A program made the position numbers and the translations under genes. Shown piece by piece: positions 1 to 11,111 of a stretch of 64,000 nucleotides of DNA. Numbering within the stretch: position 1 is the stretch's first letter; every line of letters starts with the position of its first letter. The notes below the pieces were generated by a model. That model was not told where the DNA came from and searched no databases. It saw nothing but the letters and a program-made list of their open reading frames with translations. This DNA is from Excoecaria cochinchinensis. Lineage: Eukaryota > Streptophyta > Magnoliopsida > Malpighiales > Euphorbiaceae. The DNA is taken from positions 9,110,501 to 9,174,500 of the forward strand of contig CANTUQ010000081.1 of NCBI GenBank assembly GCA_947683425.1, read 5' to 3'.

Positions 1-705
1 GTTAAATGGTAAGTGATTAGTTTGATTAATACATCTTAAGGTTTTATTTCAAATCAATTTGAATTTTAAATTCAAAAGGGATTGAGCTAATATTTACTAC
101 TGATCTTTAGGAAGTGTTTAAGGTTGAATTAACTATCTCAAGGTAGGAAAATTCGGATTAAAGACTTGCCATAAGGAGGGGTATATATTAGATAAGAATA
201 AAACCCTAAGGGAGAAGAAAAAGAGTGGTGGCTAGGTTTTGCGTGAAACATCTCTCTCTCTCTCATTTTTTTTTCTTCTTGGCCGAAATACACAAGGAGA
301 AGGATTCTTCCTTGCTTGCTTGTGACTTTGAGCATTGATTACACATAGTAGAAGGACAAGATCAAGTCTTGTGGCTTCAAACTAATTCCATTACACAATA
401 CATATTTAGTAAGCTAGCACTTTCGGTTTTGAGCCGTTTTTGCGAGTGTGTGTGTGAGAATAGAGAGGAGTGGCGAAAAAGGCTGTTCCTTGGCATTGGT
501 GGTGAACATCTAAGGTGGACAAGATCATCTAAATTGCTGGTCATCATCAAATTCAATTTGAAAGGCATCTAAAGTTGTAAGTTATTAAAACCCTAAAATT
601 GCATGTTTCCGATTCTTGTCATGGAATTGTTTGGCATGTATGATCAATTTTTTTTTTGTTTTCCGCTGCGTGATCATCATACACATACCATGACATATTC
701 CATCA
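1..705 (+). repeat. Copia 5' LTR, 3' part only
   Basis: Positions 1-705 match 7644-8348 at a constant offset of 7643 with one visible mismatch and no indel. The LTR ends in CCATCA directly before the primer binding site. A TATA-like TATATATTAG lies near 182-191 and a CT microsatellite near 249-264. Short frames in this stretch recur identically in the 3' LTR and are not genes. Confidence 0.95.
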
Positions 706-706
706 G

Positions 707-719
707 TGGTATCAGAGCC
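707..719 (+). other. Primer binding site, initiator-Met tRNA type
   Basis: TGGTATCAGAGCC begins one base after the LTR end. This is the widely seen plant copia primer site complementary to the 3' end of initiator methionine tRNA; it would prime minus-strand cDNA synthesis. Confidence 0.9.
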
Positions 720-2468
720 TAAACATGCTTATTTTAGTGCTTTAGGTGCATGAAATAATTAATTAAAAATCGTTACTTTTAATACATGCAATGCTGAAAT
801 TTTCTGTTTTGAGTTTTTTGCATTGTTTTGGTGTAAAAACGATTTTAATTGATTAGATAGGTATTATAATTAATATGACATGTTTATATACTGTCCTTAG
901 GTTGTTTAGGGGCTGTTAATGGTCAGATTTAATTATGTATACCTGATGGTACATGTTAATGTTAAAACTAGGTGCATTATGGCATGTTAATTGAAATTTT
1001 AACAACTAGTTTTATATATTAAATGTAAAATTGGTTTTGGCATGTTTGTAAGTGTTTTTAAAATATTAAATATCAGGTCTGGACATTATTTAAATATGGT
1101 TTTAATTCTGGTCCATGACAAATTAATTGATTAATTTTATAATCACTTAAAACATGACTAGTTTGTGTTTGTTACATGTTTAATCAACATTGTTTTGTTT
1201 TGATTTGATTAAAATGGTAAAAACACATTTAGATCAGATTGGTACAGAATGTTAAATCAATATTTATGACCTTATTTAGATTATTAAATGACTCATAAAA
1301 TTGATTTAAGTGTTTGTGCATTTTTGGCATCACATAAGCATTAAACAACTAGTTTTTGTTGTTTGTTTGTTTTTATATGCATGCCATGTTTTATATATAT
1401 GTTCTTCATGATTTTATTTTTAATTCATGTCGGTACATATTATATGAATTTTTAATGTTTATGGGCAGTATGACATATTATTAAAATGGCAAAATTGGAA
1501 ATTATACTAGAGTTGATTTATAGCACAAATCTAACTAGTTTGTGTTTTGGGCTTTTAAGAGAACTTATTCAATAAGAGGATTTAGTCCATTGGGCCTCGG
1601 CCCAGGCCCATCATAGGGTCATCTCTTAAAGGTTCAAGTACACAATTTCCATTAATGGGCTTGGCTAATTTAATTAAAATTGGACTTTGTTTGATCCATG
1701 AATGTTATGTATATTAATTTGCTTGTTTGGTGTGATAAATGGATATGCATGGTGCATTCATGGGCCCTGGGTTTTTGTAATTAATTATGGCCTGCGAGCC
1801 ATTATGTATTATTGTAAAAGTTTCATTTATTTCTTAGAATAGAATTTACTTGAAGACTTTGTAAATCAAGATGAAGCCCAACTAAGAAGATTCTTGTGTA
1901 ATAGTATAGAATCTTAGTTGTAGGTTTTATGGGCCCATGTTTGTCACGCTTTACTTTATGCAATTATTTATATATGCATGCTATGAATGGATGACAAAGC
2001 GTATGCCATGTAAGCCGTAATAAAATGAATCCCTAAAATAGTAAGTCATAAAGTTGCCTTCCTAATTCGAAACATGTCAAGGCATCGATCATCGGTAACG
2101 TAGACTAGGAGTCCTAGATGCGCCCGATTATCTTTGTGAGGCATGAGTTGTGAATGTAGGTTGGACTTAACATGGAAAGGGATGCCCGGACCTAGGCAAC
2201 TAATAAATGGGTTTGTGCTATAACATCTTAAGATGTTAGCCCATTTGATCCAAGAGTCATGTACGAATCATGATTGGAGTTATCCTACCTAAGTAACTTA
2301 ACTTGTTAGGTGTACAAGCTCAGCTTGACTAATAAGGTTGTTGTGAAAAGTGGATCTTGGCCCACATTAAATCACTAACGCGAATTATTTAAAGGGATAT
2401 TAATTCGGTTTGTGGGATTATTAATAAGACCTCATTTAATCTTGCTAAATTTTATTGTAGATTGAAAA
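720..2468 (+). other. Copia untranslated leader
   Basis: About 1.75 kb of AT-rich sequence lies between the primer site and the gag-pol start. No open frame of note is seen. It would be the 5' untranslated and packaging region of the genomic RNA. A short GC-richer island (about 1585-1620) contains GGCCTCGGCCCAGGCCC, able to fold locally. I see nothing else. Confidence 0.7.
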
Positions 2469-5400
2469 ATGGCATCTTCAAACAACAATTTCTCATTGCG
2501 ATCGGTCCTTGAAAAGGACAAATTGAATGGCACCAATTTCATAGACTGGTCTCGAAACTTAAGGATAGTTCTTAAGCAAGAGAAAAAGTCGTATGTTTTG
2601 GATGCACCCTTGCCTCAAGAACCTGCAAGGAACGCCTCTGCGGTTCAAAGGGAAACTTTTGAGACCAAGAAGAGCGACTCCAATGATGTGACCTGTTTGA
2701 TGCTAGCCACTATGGTGCCTGACTTGCAAAAGCAATTTATGGACCAAGAGGCGTATGCGATCATGGTGCACTTAAAGGAAATGTTCCAAGAGCAAGCTCG
2801 TCACGAGAGGTTTGTGACAACTAAGGCCTTAATTTCCTGTAAGATGGCTGCAGGTACTCCTGTTAGTACACATGTACTCAAGATGAAAGGGTATCTTGAT
2901 ACTCTTGAGAAGCTTGAGGTACAAGTACCAAAGGAATTGGCTACTGACTTGATTTTAGGATCATTGGCTGATGATTATGATCCATTTGTAATGAATTATA
3001 ACATGCATGCGATGAACAAGTCAGTTACTGAGCTTCATGGGATGCTTAAGAATGCTGAAGAAAACATTCGAAAGACTAATCCCATACTGATGGTTCAAGG
3101 GGGCATTAAGAAGGGACCGGCTAAGGGAAAAGGAAAGGGAAAGGCAAAACCCAAGAATGACCTGGCTCGGTTCAAGTCAAATGGGAGCGCACCTCAGGCC
3201 CAATCCAAGCCCAAGGTGCAAAAGCCCAAGGAGAGTGAGAGCACTTGCTTCCATTGCAACAAAATAGGGCATTGGAAGAAGAATTGCGCTCTCTTCAAGG
3301 AAGAACAAAAAAAGAATGGAGCCAAGGCGTCCAGTTCAGGTATTTTTGTTGTTGAAATTAACCTTTCTATTTCTACCACTTGGGTACTAGATACCGGTTG
3401 TGGTTCTCACATTTGTTCAAATGTGCAGGGGCTAAGAAATAGGAGATTACTTGGGAAGAATGAAGTGGACCTCCGTGTGGGGAATGGAGCACGAGTTGCT
3501 GCCATGGAGATAGGCGACTATCAACTCACTTTACCTTCAGGACTTTGTTTAATTTTGAAAAATTGTTATTATGTGCCTGCTATGAGCAGAAACATTATTT
3601 CAGTTTCATTATTGGATTTGGATGAATTTGATTTTGTTATTAAAAATGGCAATGCTCATATTCGTCGCCAAGGCATTTCATATGGCAATGCCATGTTGCA
3701 AAATGGCCTTTATATCCTTGATCTATCAAACAAAGAGTCCATATACAACATTAATACAAAGAGGGTTAAATCAAATGAGTTAAACCCTACTTACTTCTGG
3801 CATTGTCGTTTAGGACATGCAAACGAAAAACGCATTTCAAGACTCCACAAAACTGGAGTACTTGGGTCATTCGACTTAGAGTCTTATGATACATGCGAGC
3901 CATGTTTGCATGGAAAAATGACAAAAAGTCCTTTTAATAAGAAAGGTGAGAGGACTAATGGCTTATTGGAGCTAATACATACCGATGTATGTGGACCATT
4001 AAGTACACAAGCCAGAGGTGGTTTTAGCTACTTCGTGACATTCACAGATGACTTCAGTAGATATGGCTATGTCTATCTAATGAAGCTTAAATCTGAAACT
4101 TTTGAGAAATTCAAAGTGTTTAAAAACGAAGTAGAAAACCAACTTGGCAAAAGTATAAAAGCCATTCGGTCAGATCGAGGTGGCGAATATTTAAGCCAAG
4201 AGTTTGACTGTCATCTAAAGGAGTGTGGTATTATATCACAGCTCACTCCTCCTGGAACACCACAATGGAATGGTGTGTCCGAAAGGAGAAATCGAACTCT
4301 ATTGGACATGGTTCGATCTATGATGAGTCAAGCAAATCTTCCTGTCTCTTTTTGGGGCTATGCATTAGAAACTGCTGCGTTTCTACTAAACCGTATTCCA
4401 ACTAAAGCAGTTGAAAAGACACCATACAAGGTATGGACTGGGAAAGAACCCAATATGTCATTTCTCAGGATTTGGGGCTGTGAATCACATGTTAAGAAAT
4501 TAACATCTGACAAACTAGAGTCCAAATCCACTGTCTGCTTATTTGTGGGTTATCCCAAAGAAACAAAGGGATACTACTTTTACTCACAAACCGAGAACAA
4601 AGTATTTGTTGCTCGCAAGGCTGTTTTCTTGGAAAAGGAGTTCCTTCTCAAGAAAGACAGTGGGAGTAAAGTAGAACTTGGAGAAATTCAAACGCCACAA
4701 ACTCCTATACAGGATGAGTTGGAAATGGGATCAAGTTCACAACCAATTGTGGAACAAGAACCCATTGCACAAGTACCTAGAAGGTCCGGTAGGGTACGTC
4801 AGGAGATTGAGAGATATGGTTTTCTAATCACTGACAGTGACACTATTGAGTTAGTAGATCGTGAGGATCCTACTACCTACCGAGAAGCTATTGAAAGCCC
4901 AGACTCGAAAAATTGGCTTGAAGCCATGAAATCCGAGATGCAATCAATGTACGATAACCAGGTTTGGACCTTGGTTGATCCACCACAAGGTGCTAAAGTA
5001 ATTGAATGCAAGTGGCTATTTAAACTCAAAGCTGATAAGACCTACAAAGGTAGACTAGTAGCGAAAGGTTTTCGACAAACACATGGTGTAGACTATGATG
5101 AAACCTTTTCGCCTGTAGTCATGCTCAAGTCCATTAGGATCTTGCTTGCCATAGCTGCATATCATGATTATGAGATATGGCAAATGGATGTCAAAACTGC
5201 TTTCCTCAATGGAAATTTACTAGAGGAGGTGTTTATGACACAGCCTGAAGGTTTTGTCAATCCCAAGCATCCTAAGAAGGTTTGCAAGCTTCAGAAATCC
5301 ATTTATGGATTAAAGCAAGCATCCCGAAGTTGGAATCTTCGTTTTGATGAGGCAGTCAAAGAATTTGACTTCGTCAAGAACGAAGATGAGCCTTGTGTAT

Positions 5401-6431
5401 ACAAGAAGGTTAGTGGGAGCATAGTAGTATTTCTGGTCCTATATGTGGACGACATCCTTCTCATTGGGAATGACATTCCAACATTGCAAAAGGTTAAGCA
5501 ATGGTTGGGGAAATGTTTCTCAATGAAAGACTTAGGTGAAGCTGAGACAATACTTGGCATTCGGATCTACAGAGATAGATCGAATCGGCTATTGGGACTA
5601 AGTCAAGAAAAGTACATAGACAAGGTACTAAAGCGTTTTAGTATGGGAGACTCAAACAAAGGGTACATACCTTTGGCTTTGGGAGTTCCTTTAACTAAAG
5701 AACAGTGCCCTAAAACCAAAGAGGAAAGGGACAACATGAGTAGAATCCCATATGCATTTGCTATTGGATCTATCATGTACGCTATGTTATGTACTAGGTT
5801 GGATGTTGCTCATGCACTGAGTATAACCAGTAGGTTTCAGCAAGACCCTGGTGAAAAGCACTGGTCTGCTGTAAAAGGGATTCTTAAGTACCTACGAAGG
5901 ACTAAGGATCACTTCTTGGTGTATGGTGGTCAGGAAGAGCTCGTCATACAAGGCTATGCCGATGCTGCTTTTCAAACCAGCACTCAGGACTCAAGATCGC
6001 AATCTGGATTCGTTTTTGTTTTAAACGGTGCTGCTGTCAGCTGGAGAAGCTCAAAGCAAGAGACCGTTGCCGACTCAACTATAGAATCTGAGTATATTGC
6101 AGCAAGTGAGGCTGCAAAAGAGGCTGTTTGGATTAGAAATTTCATTTCTGGATTAGGAGTGGTCCCAAGCATCCTAGATCCATTAGAAATTTTTTGTGAC
6201 AACAACGGGGCCATTGCACAGGCCAAGGAGCCCCGGTCACATCAGAAATCCAAACACATACTCAGGAGGTACCACTTGATCAGAGAAATCATTGATCGTG
6301 GGGACGTCAAGGTCAGCAAGATAGCAAGTGAAGACAATGTAGCAGATCCTTTGACGAAACAGTTGCGCCCAAATCTGCACGAAGCTCATTTGAGATCATT
6401 CGGTCTTAGGGCTATGCCCAATTGGGACTAG
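2469..6431 (+). CDS. Copia gag-pol polyprotein, intact
   Basis: A single 1320-residue frame encodes the whole polyprotein, so it probably makes its own particles and cDNA. In order: a gag domain opening with LNGTNFIDWSRNLRIVL; a CCHC knuckle CFHCNKIGHWKKNC from about residue 260; an aspartic protease with DTG at about 308; a GAG-pre-integrase zinc region around WHCRLGHANEKR; the integrase core with D506, D569 and E605, the last two separated by 35 residues; reverse transcriptase with YVDD at 992-995; and RNase H near the C terminus (SKQETVADSTIESEY, NVADPLTKQL). The ATG lies in AAAATGGC and the stop is 5 bp before the polypurine tract. No stop or frameshift is seen. Gag and pol share one frame, so gag excess must come from processing or another mechanism; none is visible. 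I do not assign a copia lineage. Confidence 0.95.
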   Translation: MASSNNNFSLRSVLEKDKLNGTNFIDWSRNLRIVLKQEKKSYVLDAPLPQEPARNASAVQRETFETKKSDSNDVTCLMLATMVPDLQKQFMDQEAYAIMVHLKEMFQEQARHERFVTTKALISCKMAAGTPVSTHVLKMKGYLDTLEKLEVQVPKELATDLILGSLADDYDPFVMNYNMHAMNKSVTELHGMLKNAEENIRKTNPILMVQGGIKKGPAKGKGKGKAKPKNDLARFKSNGSAPQAQSKPKVQKPKESESTCFHCNKIGHWKKNCALFKEEQKKNGAKASSSGIFVVEINLSISTTWVLDTGCGSHICSNVQGLRNRRLLGKNEVDLRVGNGARVAAMEIGDYQLTLPSGLCLILKNCYYVPAMSRNIISVSLLDLDEFDFVIKNGNAHIRRQGISYGNAMLQNGLYILDLSNKESIYNINTKRVKSNELNPTYFWHCRLGHANEKRISRLHKTGVLGSFDLESYDTCEPCLHGKMTKSPFNKKGERTNGLLELIHTDVCGPLSTQARGGFSYFVTFTDDFSRYGYVYLMKLKSETFEKFKVFKNEVENQLGKSIKAIRSDRGGEYLSQEFDCHLKECGIISQLTPPGTPQWNGVSERRNRTLLDMVRSMMSQANLPVSFWGYALETAAFLLNRIPTKAVEKTPYKVWTGKEPNMSFLRIWGCESHVKKLTSDKLESKSTVCLFVGYPKETKGYYFYSQTENKVFVARKAVFLEKEFLLKKDSGSKVELGEIQTPQTPIQDELEMGSSSQPIVEQEPIAQVPRRSGRVRQEIERYGFLITDSDTIELVDREDPTTYREAIESPDSKNWLEAMKSEMQSMYDNQVWTLVDPPQGAKVIECKWLFKLKADKTYKGRLVAKGFRQTHGVDYDETFSPVVMLKSIRILLAIAAYHDYEIWQMDVKTAFLNGNLLEEVFMTQPEGFVNPKHPKKVCKLQKSIYGLKQASRSWNLRFDEAVKEFDFVKNEDEPCVYKKVSGSIVVFLVLYVDDILLIGNDIPTLQKVKQWLGKCFSMKDLGEAETILGIRIYRDRSNRLLGLSQEKYIDKVLKRFSMGDSNKGYIPLALGVPLTKEQCPKTKEERDNMSRIPYAFAIGSIMYAMLCTRLDVAHALSITSRFQQDPGEKHWSAVKGILKYLRRTKDHFLVYGGQEELVIQGYADAAFQTSTQDSRSQSGFVFVLNGAAVSWRSSKQETVADSTIESEYIAASEAAKEAVWIRNFISGLGVVPSILDPLEIFCDNNGAIAQAKEPRSHQKSKHILRRYHLIREIIDRGDVKVSKIASEDNVADPLTKQLRPNLHEAHLRSFGLRAMPNWD

Positions 6432-6435
6432 TGCT

Positions 6436-6444
6436 AGTGGGAGA
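6436..6444 (+). other. Copia polypurine tract
   Basis: AGTGGGAGA lies directly before the 3' LTR and would prime plus-strand DNA synthesis. Confidence 0.8.
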
Positions 6445-6445
6445 T

Positions 6446-8348
6446 TGTTAGTGTAAGCCCTAGCCCCAATACATTGTAATAAAACACTTTAGTTAATAAA
6501 TGAGGCATTTGTTTTATCCATTGTATTCCTGTGCATGTCAATTGATAGAACTATCCAAGAATGTTGTTTCAGTTTAAGTTATCATGTGTGAGGCACATGG
6601 TTGTAAGACCTTGAAACAAATGAGACTTCATTCTAAATATCCCTAGTCAGTCATTGTTATGGGAATAACAAATGAATTAAGACTAGTATGCTCTCTCTGA
6701 TTAGTTGAGTTCTGTCTTACGGATCATAAGGACAAAAGTGTCAATCAGAGATCATAGATACATGTTTGTAACATGGTATTTGGATACGATCCACACATGA
6801 GAACACTACATGGTACAAGTCATAAGTGTTCCTCATATGCAAGTTTTGTATCGGAGTTCTTAGACCTAAAATCTCTATGAAACTTTTTATGAATTACTGT
6901 GTACTTTGACATACACCTAACGTGCTCGTAACTGAGTGACAAGTATGGGTATGCTTGGGTATGCATTGATTCATGTTAGAGAGCATGAGAGAAGTGAAGG
7001 GATTACCCCTCTCTATAAGAGAGAAAATATCATCGGCCACTTGATCAGTGAACTGAGAAGTGTATGGCCATACCGAGATGTAATAATGTGCAATCATTAT
7101 TTATCTGAGAAGTTCAGTGTCACTGGAATATCAAGAAAGGAATTAACTTACACATGAGGATGACTTGTTCCATGCCTTATGTTAATTCTGATATTTATGG
7201 GTAAGGGAATATATAAAATTGCATTAGGTCACTAAATGCCAATTGCATTTTCATTTAATTTGGAATGCTATAATATCTTGCTAGAGAATATATATAGCCT
7301 TTGAATTAATTTTTAATTCATTGCCAATATTAAATGGACCTATAGGATCGCACACAAAGCATTGGGCTTAAAATACTTGAATAAAGTATTGAGCATTAAT
7401 TTAGGCTTTTAATTTAAGTCAAATTAATGTATATGTAATGGGTATTTAATTGCTAATGGACCTTGGTCCATGAGAGAGGAAATTCGGCCCACATAGGTTT
7501 AATTTCAATTAATTAATTATGTTGTATTAATTAATTTAATTGAGTATTAAATCCTAAGATATTTAAGTCAAACTAAATCACTTAATAATGGGATGACCTA
7601 GCCGAAATTCCAAAGGATATATACCATGGGAATTTCAGCACATGTTAAATGGTAAGTGATTAGTTTGATTAATACATCTTAAGGTTTTATTTCAAATCAA
7701 TTTGAATTTTAAATTCAAAAGGGATTGAGCTAATATTTACTACTGATCTTTAGGAAGTGTTTAAGGTTGAATTAACTATCTCAAGGTAGGAAAATTCGGA
7801 TTAAAGACTTGCCATAAGGAGGGGTATATATTAGATAAGAATAAAACCCTAAGGGAGAAGAAAAAGAGTGGTGGCTAGGTTTTGCGTGAAACATCTCTCT
7901 CTCTCTCATTTTTTTTTCTTCTTGGCCGAAATACACAAGGAGAAGGATTCTTCCTTGCTTGCTTGTGACTTTGAGCATTGATTACACATAGTAGAAGGAC
8001 AAGATCAAGTCTTGTGGCTTCAAACTAATTCCATTACACAATACATATTTAGTAAGCTAGCACTTTCGGTTTTGAGCCGTTTTTGCGAGTGTGTGTGTGA
8101 GAATAGAGAGGAGTGGCGAAAAAGGCTGTTCCTTGGCATTGGTGGTGAACATCTAAGGTGGACAAGATCATCTAAATTGCTGGTCATCATCAAATTCAAT
8201 TTGAAAGGCATCTAAAGTTGTAAGTTATTAAAACCCTAAAATTGCATGTTTCCGATTCTTGTCATGGAATTGTTTGGCATGTATGATCAAATTTTTTTTT
8301 GTTTTCCGCTGCGTGATCATCATACACATACCATGACATATTCCATCA
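6446..8348 (+). repeat. Copia 3' LTR, complete, 1903 bp
   Basis: It starts TGTTAGTGTAAGCC after the polypurine tract and ends CCATCA. Its last 705 bp equal the 5' LTR in the window. A TATA-like segment lies near 7825. It holds no gene. Confidence 0.95.
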
Positions 8349-10072
8349 TTTCTCATCTATTTCTACCTCAATTAGTTTATGATCAAATTTTAATGTCATT
8401 GGTTCGCTCTCTCTCCACACTATGCAGTTGATTAAAAGGCGCATTTATTCACATTCGGAAAGCAGTAAATGAGCAGAATAAACATCAAAAGCGATAAATT
8501 ACAATAATACAAGGAGCGGAATACAACTCCCTTTATAAATGTGCGATTCATACACAAATCGGGGCATTGTTTATTTTGAGGACTTTGGTCCTCTCATGCA
8601 TCATCATTAAAAATGGGATATTTAATATGTGATGATTTTTATTGGATGAAAATAGGGCGTTGGACCCTTTTTGCATTTTATACAAAACTCAATTTTATTT
8701 AAGTACAAATCGTTGATCTATTCTTACATTTGACGGGATAAAAAGAGCTTATTCATATACATAAAATAATCAATGAATGAAAAAGCGAGAGAAATAAATC
8801 AAGAGGTTTAAGAAAACTAAACCGGACGAAATCCACCACGCATGGTAGGCAGCCGCTCAAGCTCGAAATTATCCAAGAGGACCAATATACACTCACAGAA
8901 AGTTAAGAGATGTTAACATTCATAAAATTAACACATAAGAAATCTAAGAGACTGAATAGAGATGAAAAATGATCCAAGAAAATGGAGGCAGGACCCACCG
9001 ACGGCCTTTCCTGGTTGACCGACGGGCGTCGGTTTGGTAATTCGATATGCCCGTTTGTCACTCAAGAAGGGGCATCTGTAGGTAGGTGACCGACGGGCGT
9101 CGGTCATGAAGATGACCCGTCGGTCACCTCTGTCTCCGCAAAACAGAAAGGAGAAAAGGGCCTTTTGAGATCAAAAAAACAAGTTTTATCCAAGAAGGAG
9201 ATGAGGGAGTCAAAATGAAGAAAAGTAATGACAGGTATTCAAAAATTTCACAGAATGAATAAATAAATGATAAATAATTAAATATGAGATGAAAATGGAG
9301 AGAGAATCCGGAATATTTACCCTCAGATAGTTGCCTTGGGTAGAATTTTGATGTCGGTTAGATCCCCGCGCGTTCCACGAGAAGTAAGAGAATGAAAGAT
9401 TAGAGAGAGAAAATGAGCTATTTCACCTCCGATCCTTCAGAAAGTCGATTTAGGAGTCCAAATCTAAAGAAAACTAATTAGTTTTTAGTTCCTTTGATCG
9501 ATTTGATCCTTGATTAAGTAAAGTTCTTTGGAAAATGTGTGTTTTTGGAAGAGAGAGAAAACGTGCTCGAATTTTGGCAGAGTTTCCCCTTCTGAAAAAT
9601 TTTCCAACCCTTTTGAAGTGAAAATCCGGACCTTATATAGCCAGACACGATCGACGGGCGTCGGTGCGTAGGGGCGGGCGTCGGAAGAATCCTACTGACA
9701 CAAGGACACTTCCGACGGCCCTGCCACATCCACCGACAGGCGTCGGAACGGTTGCGTGCTCCGGGAAACCAGGCGGCTCCTGACAGGGGCGGTGACTTTC
9801 CGACGGGCGTCGGTAAAAACCCTGAGCCGTCGGTGACTCGAAGCGACGGGCTACCTCCACAGACGGGCTGGCCGTCTGTGGAGGACAAAAAACCTTTTTG
9901 ACTCAGAAAACTCCCGTTTTCTCCCCCTCTGCCCCTGAAGTGTAGAAAAACCTCATTTCTCATGGAACGCGGGACTAAAACCTCCAACTTCAGCCTCCCG
10001 TACAGGCCTTGAACATTGATTTCATCATAGGGTAACCTCCGATCCGGACCGCTCCAAGACACGGTGCTTACA
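8349..10072 (-). repeat. Tat-1 3' LTR, partial
   Basis: Matches 23664-25387 at a constant offset of 15315 with no net indel. The first 316 bp (plus-strand sense) are displaced left of the copia element, beyond the window. A minus-strand TATA box (TATATAAG, 9639-9632) has GACGGGC near-palindromes just upstream of it (about 9648-9885). The 202-residue minus-strand frame at 9514-10122 runs across the LTR boundary and is not considered a gene. Confidence 0.95.
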
Positions 10073-10087
10073 GTTGCCCCCAGTTTT
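10073..10087 (-). other. Tat-1 polypurine tract
   Basis: On the minus strand AAAACTGGGGGCAAC directly precedes the 3' LTR start TGTAAGCACC. Confidence 0.75.
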
Positions 10088-10224
10088 GGGGAAACTAGCG
10101 CACAAGCGCCTAGATAAGCCAAAACTCAGAGAAAGGTTGGAAAGAAAGCGTACCTTCGACGGCTTTTCACCTTCCGTGCCTTTTGCCGGTTAGACCTCAT
10201 CTCGATCTGTAGGGCTTGGTGAGA

Positions 10225-10730
10225 TGCAGCAAGCTTTGGCTTACAATCTCGATCTGGTGAAGAGCAGTGTTTCCCTAACCGCAACTTCGGGGTGAAGAGC
10301 AGTGTTTCCTCAACTGCAGCTTCGATCTGATGAAGAGCGGTGTTTCTTCAACCGCAGCTTCGAGGTGAAGAGCAATGTTTCCTCAACTGCAGCTTCGATC
10401 TGATGAAGAGCGGTGTTTCTTCAACCGCAGCTTCGGGGTGAAGAGCAGTGTTTCCTCAACTGCAGCTTCGATCTGATGAAGAGCGGTGTTTCTTCAACCG
10501 CAGCTTCGGGGTGAAGGGCAGTGTTTCTTCAACTGCATCTTCGATCTGATGAAGAGCGGTGTTTCTTCAACCGCAGCTTCGGGGTGAAGGGCAGTGTTTC
10601 TTCAACTGCAGCTTCGATCTGATGAAGAGCGGTGTTTCTTCAACCGCAGCTTCGGGGTGAAGGGCAGTGTTTCTTCAACTGCAGCTTCGGGGTGAAGAGC
10701 AGTGTTTCTTTAACTGCAGCTTCGATCTTG
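10225..10730. repeat. Tandem repeat array, unit about 73 bp
   Basis: Units begin GATCTGATGAAGAGC near 10325, 10398, 10471, 10544 and 10617. Each unit is a diverged head-to-tail pair of about 36-bp half-units, GAAGAGCGGTGTTTCTTC and GAAGAGCAGTGTTTCCTC, followed by AACYGCAGCTTCG. The array lies between ORF1 and the 3' LTR. Hypervariable tandem repeats in this place are known for Tat and Ogre elements. Confidence 0.9.
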
Positions 10731-11111
10731 GAGTGTGAAAACTCCGCTCGTTTCCTTGTTTCGAAGGAGACCTCTTTAATCGATGTCCGTGCTCAGGTTG
10801 GTATTCCTTTGTACCTGTGAGATAAAAGATTTTGTTAATTCTTGTTTGAAAGGTCATCTTTTGACCTGCTATTGATTATTATTCTTTTGTTGTTTGTCTT
10901 TGTTTCATGTTATTATTATTTTTTCATTGTCATTTTTATCGACACATGAGTAAATAGGAGAATATACACTTCCTGTGGTGTTATTTAAGCAATTAATCGA
11001 AAAGAAAAGGAAAACATGCAAATAATGGAGCAAAAGTTTTTCCACTAAAAATGTCATTTTTGTACAATGCATATACAAAATACAAGAGATACAAAAATAA
11101 CTCCCTGAAGC
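10731..11111. other. Tat-1 region after the tandem repeats
   Basis: AT-rich sequence between the tandem array and the ORF1 stop. It is probably the 3' untranslated part of the ORF1 and genomic transcripts. I see no gene in it. Confidence 0.5.

Larger units (their letters stand above)
1..8348 (+). mobile_element. Ty1/copia LTR retrotransposon, 5' end cut by window edge
   Basis: The element consists of a partial 5' LTR (1-705), a primer binding site, a long leader, one gag-pol frame (2469-6431), a polypurine tract and a complete 3' LTR (6446-8348). The order integrase, then reverse transcriptase, then RNase H is diagnostic of copia. The two LTRs differ at one site in the 705 bp that can be compared (T at 648, A at 8291), so the insertion is recent and probably autonomous. 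It lies inside the LTR of Tat-1: sequence right of 8348 continues the Tat-1 LTR at the position matching 23664. The left target-site duplication and the first 1198 bp of the 5' LTR are outside the window. Confidence 0.95.

Noticed and set aside
138..568. Small frames on both strands in the copia LTR, repeated at 7781-8215
   Set aside because: They are identical because the LTRs are duplicates; they have low-complexity products and no domain, and lie in promoter/leader sequence.
707..719. Sense-strand tRNA gene
   Set aside because: The tRNA-like match is only the complement of a tRNA 3' end, a primer site, not a gene. No cloverleaf is seen here or elsewhere.
8344..8353. Target duplication of the copia element
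   Set aside because: Only the right side is visible; comparison with 23664 gives the insertion point, but the left copy lies outside the window, so no duplication is claimed.
9514..10122. 202-residue minus-strand frame, with a similar one at 24829-25377
   Set aside because: It lies almost wholly in the Tat-1 LTR, crosses its boundary, and is made open by the repeated GACGGGC elements. It resembles no known family.
10225..10730. Regular spaced repeats resembling a CRISPR array
   Set aside because: The units are contiguous tandem repeats without unique spacers, in a plant retrotransposon.
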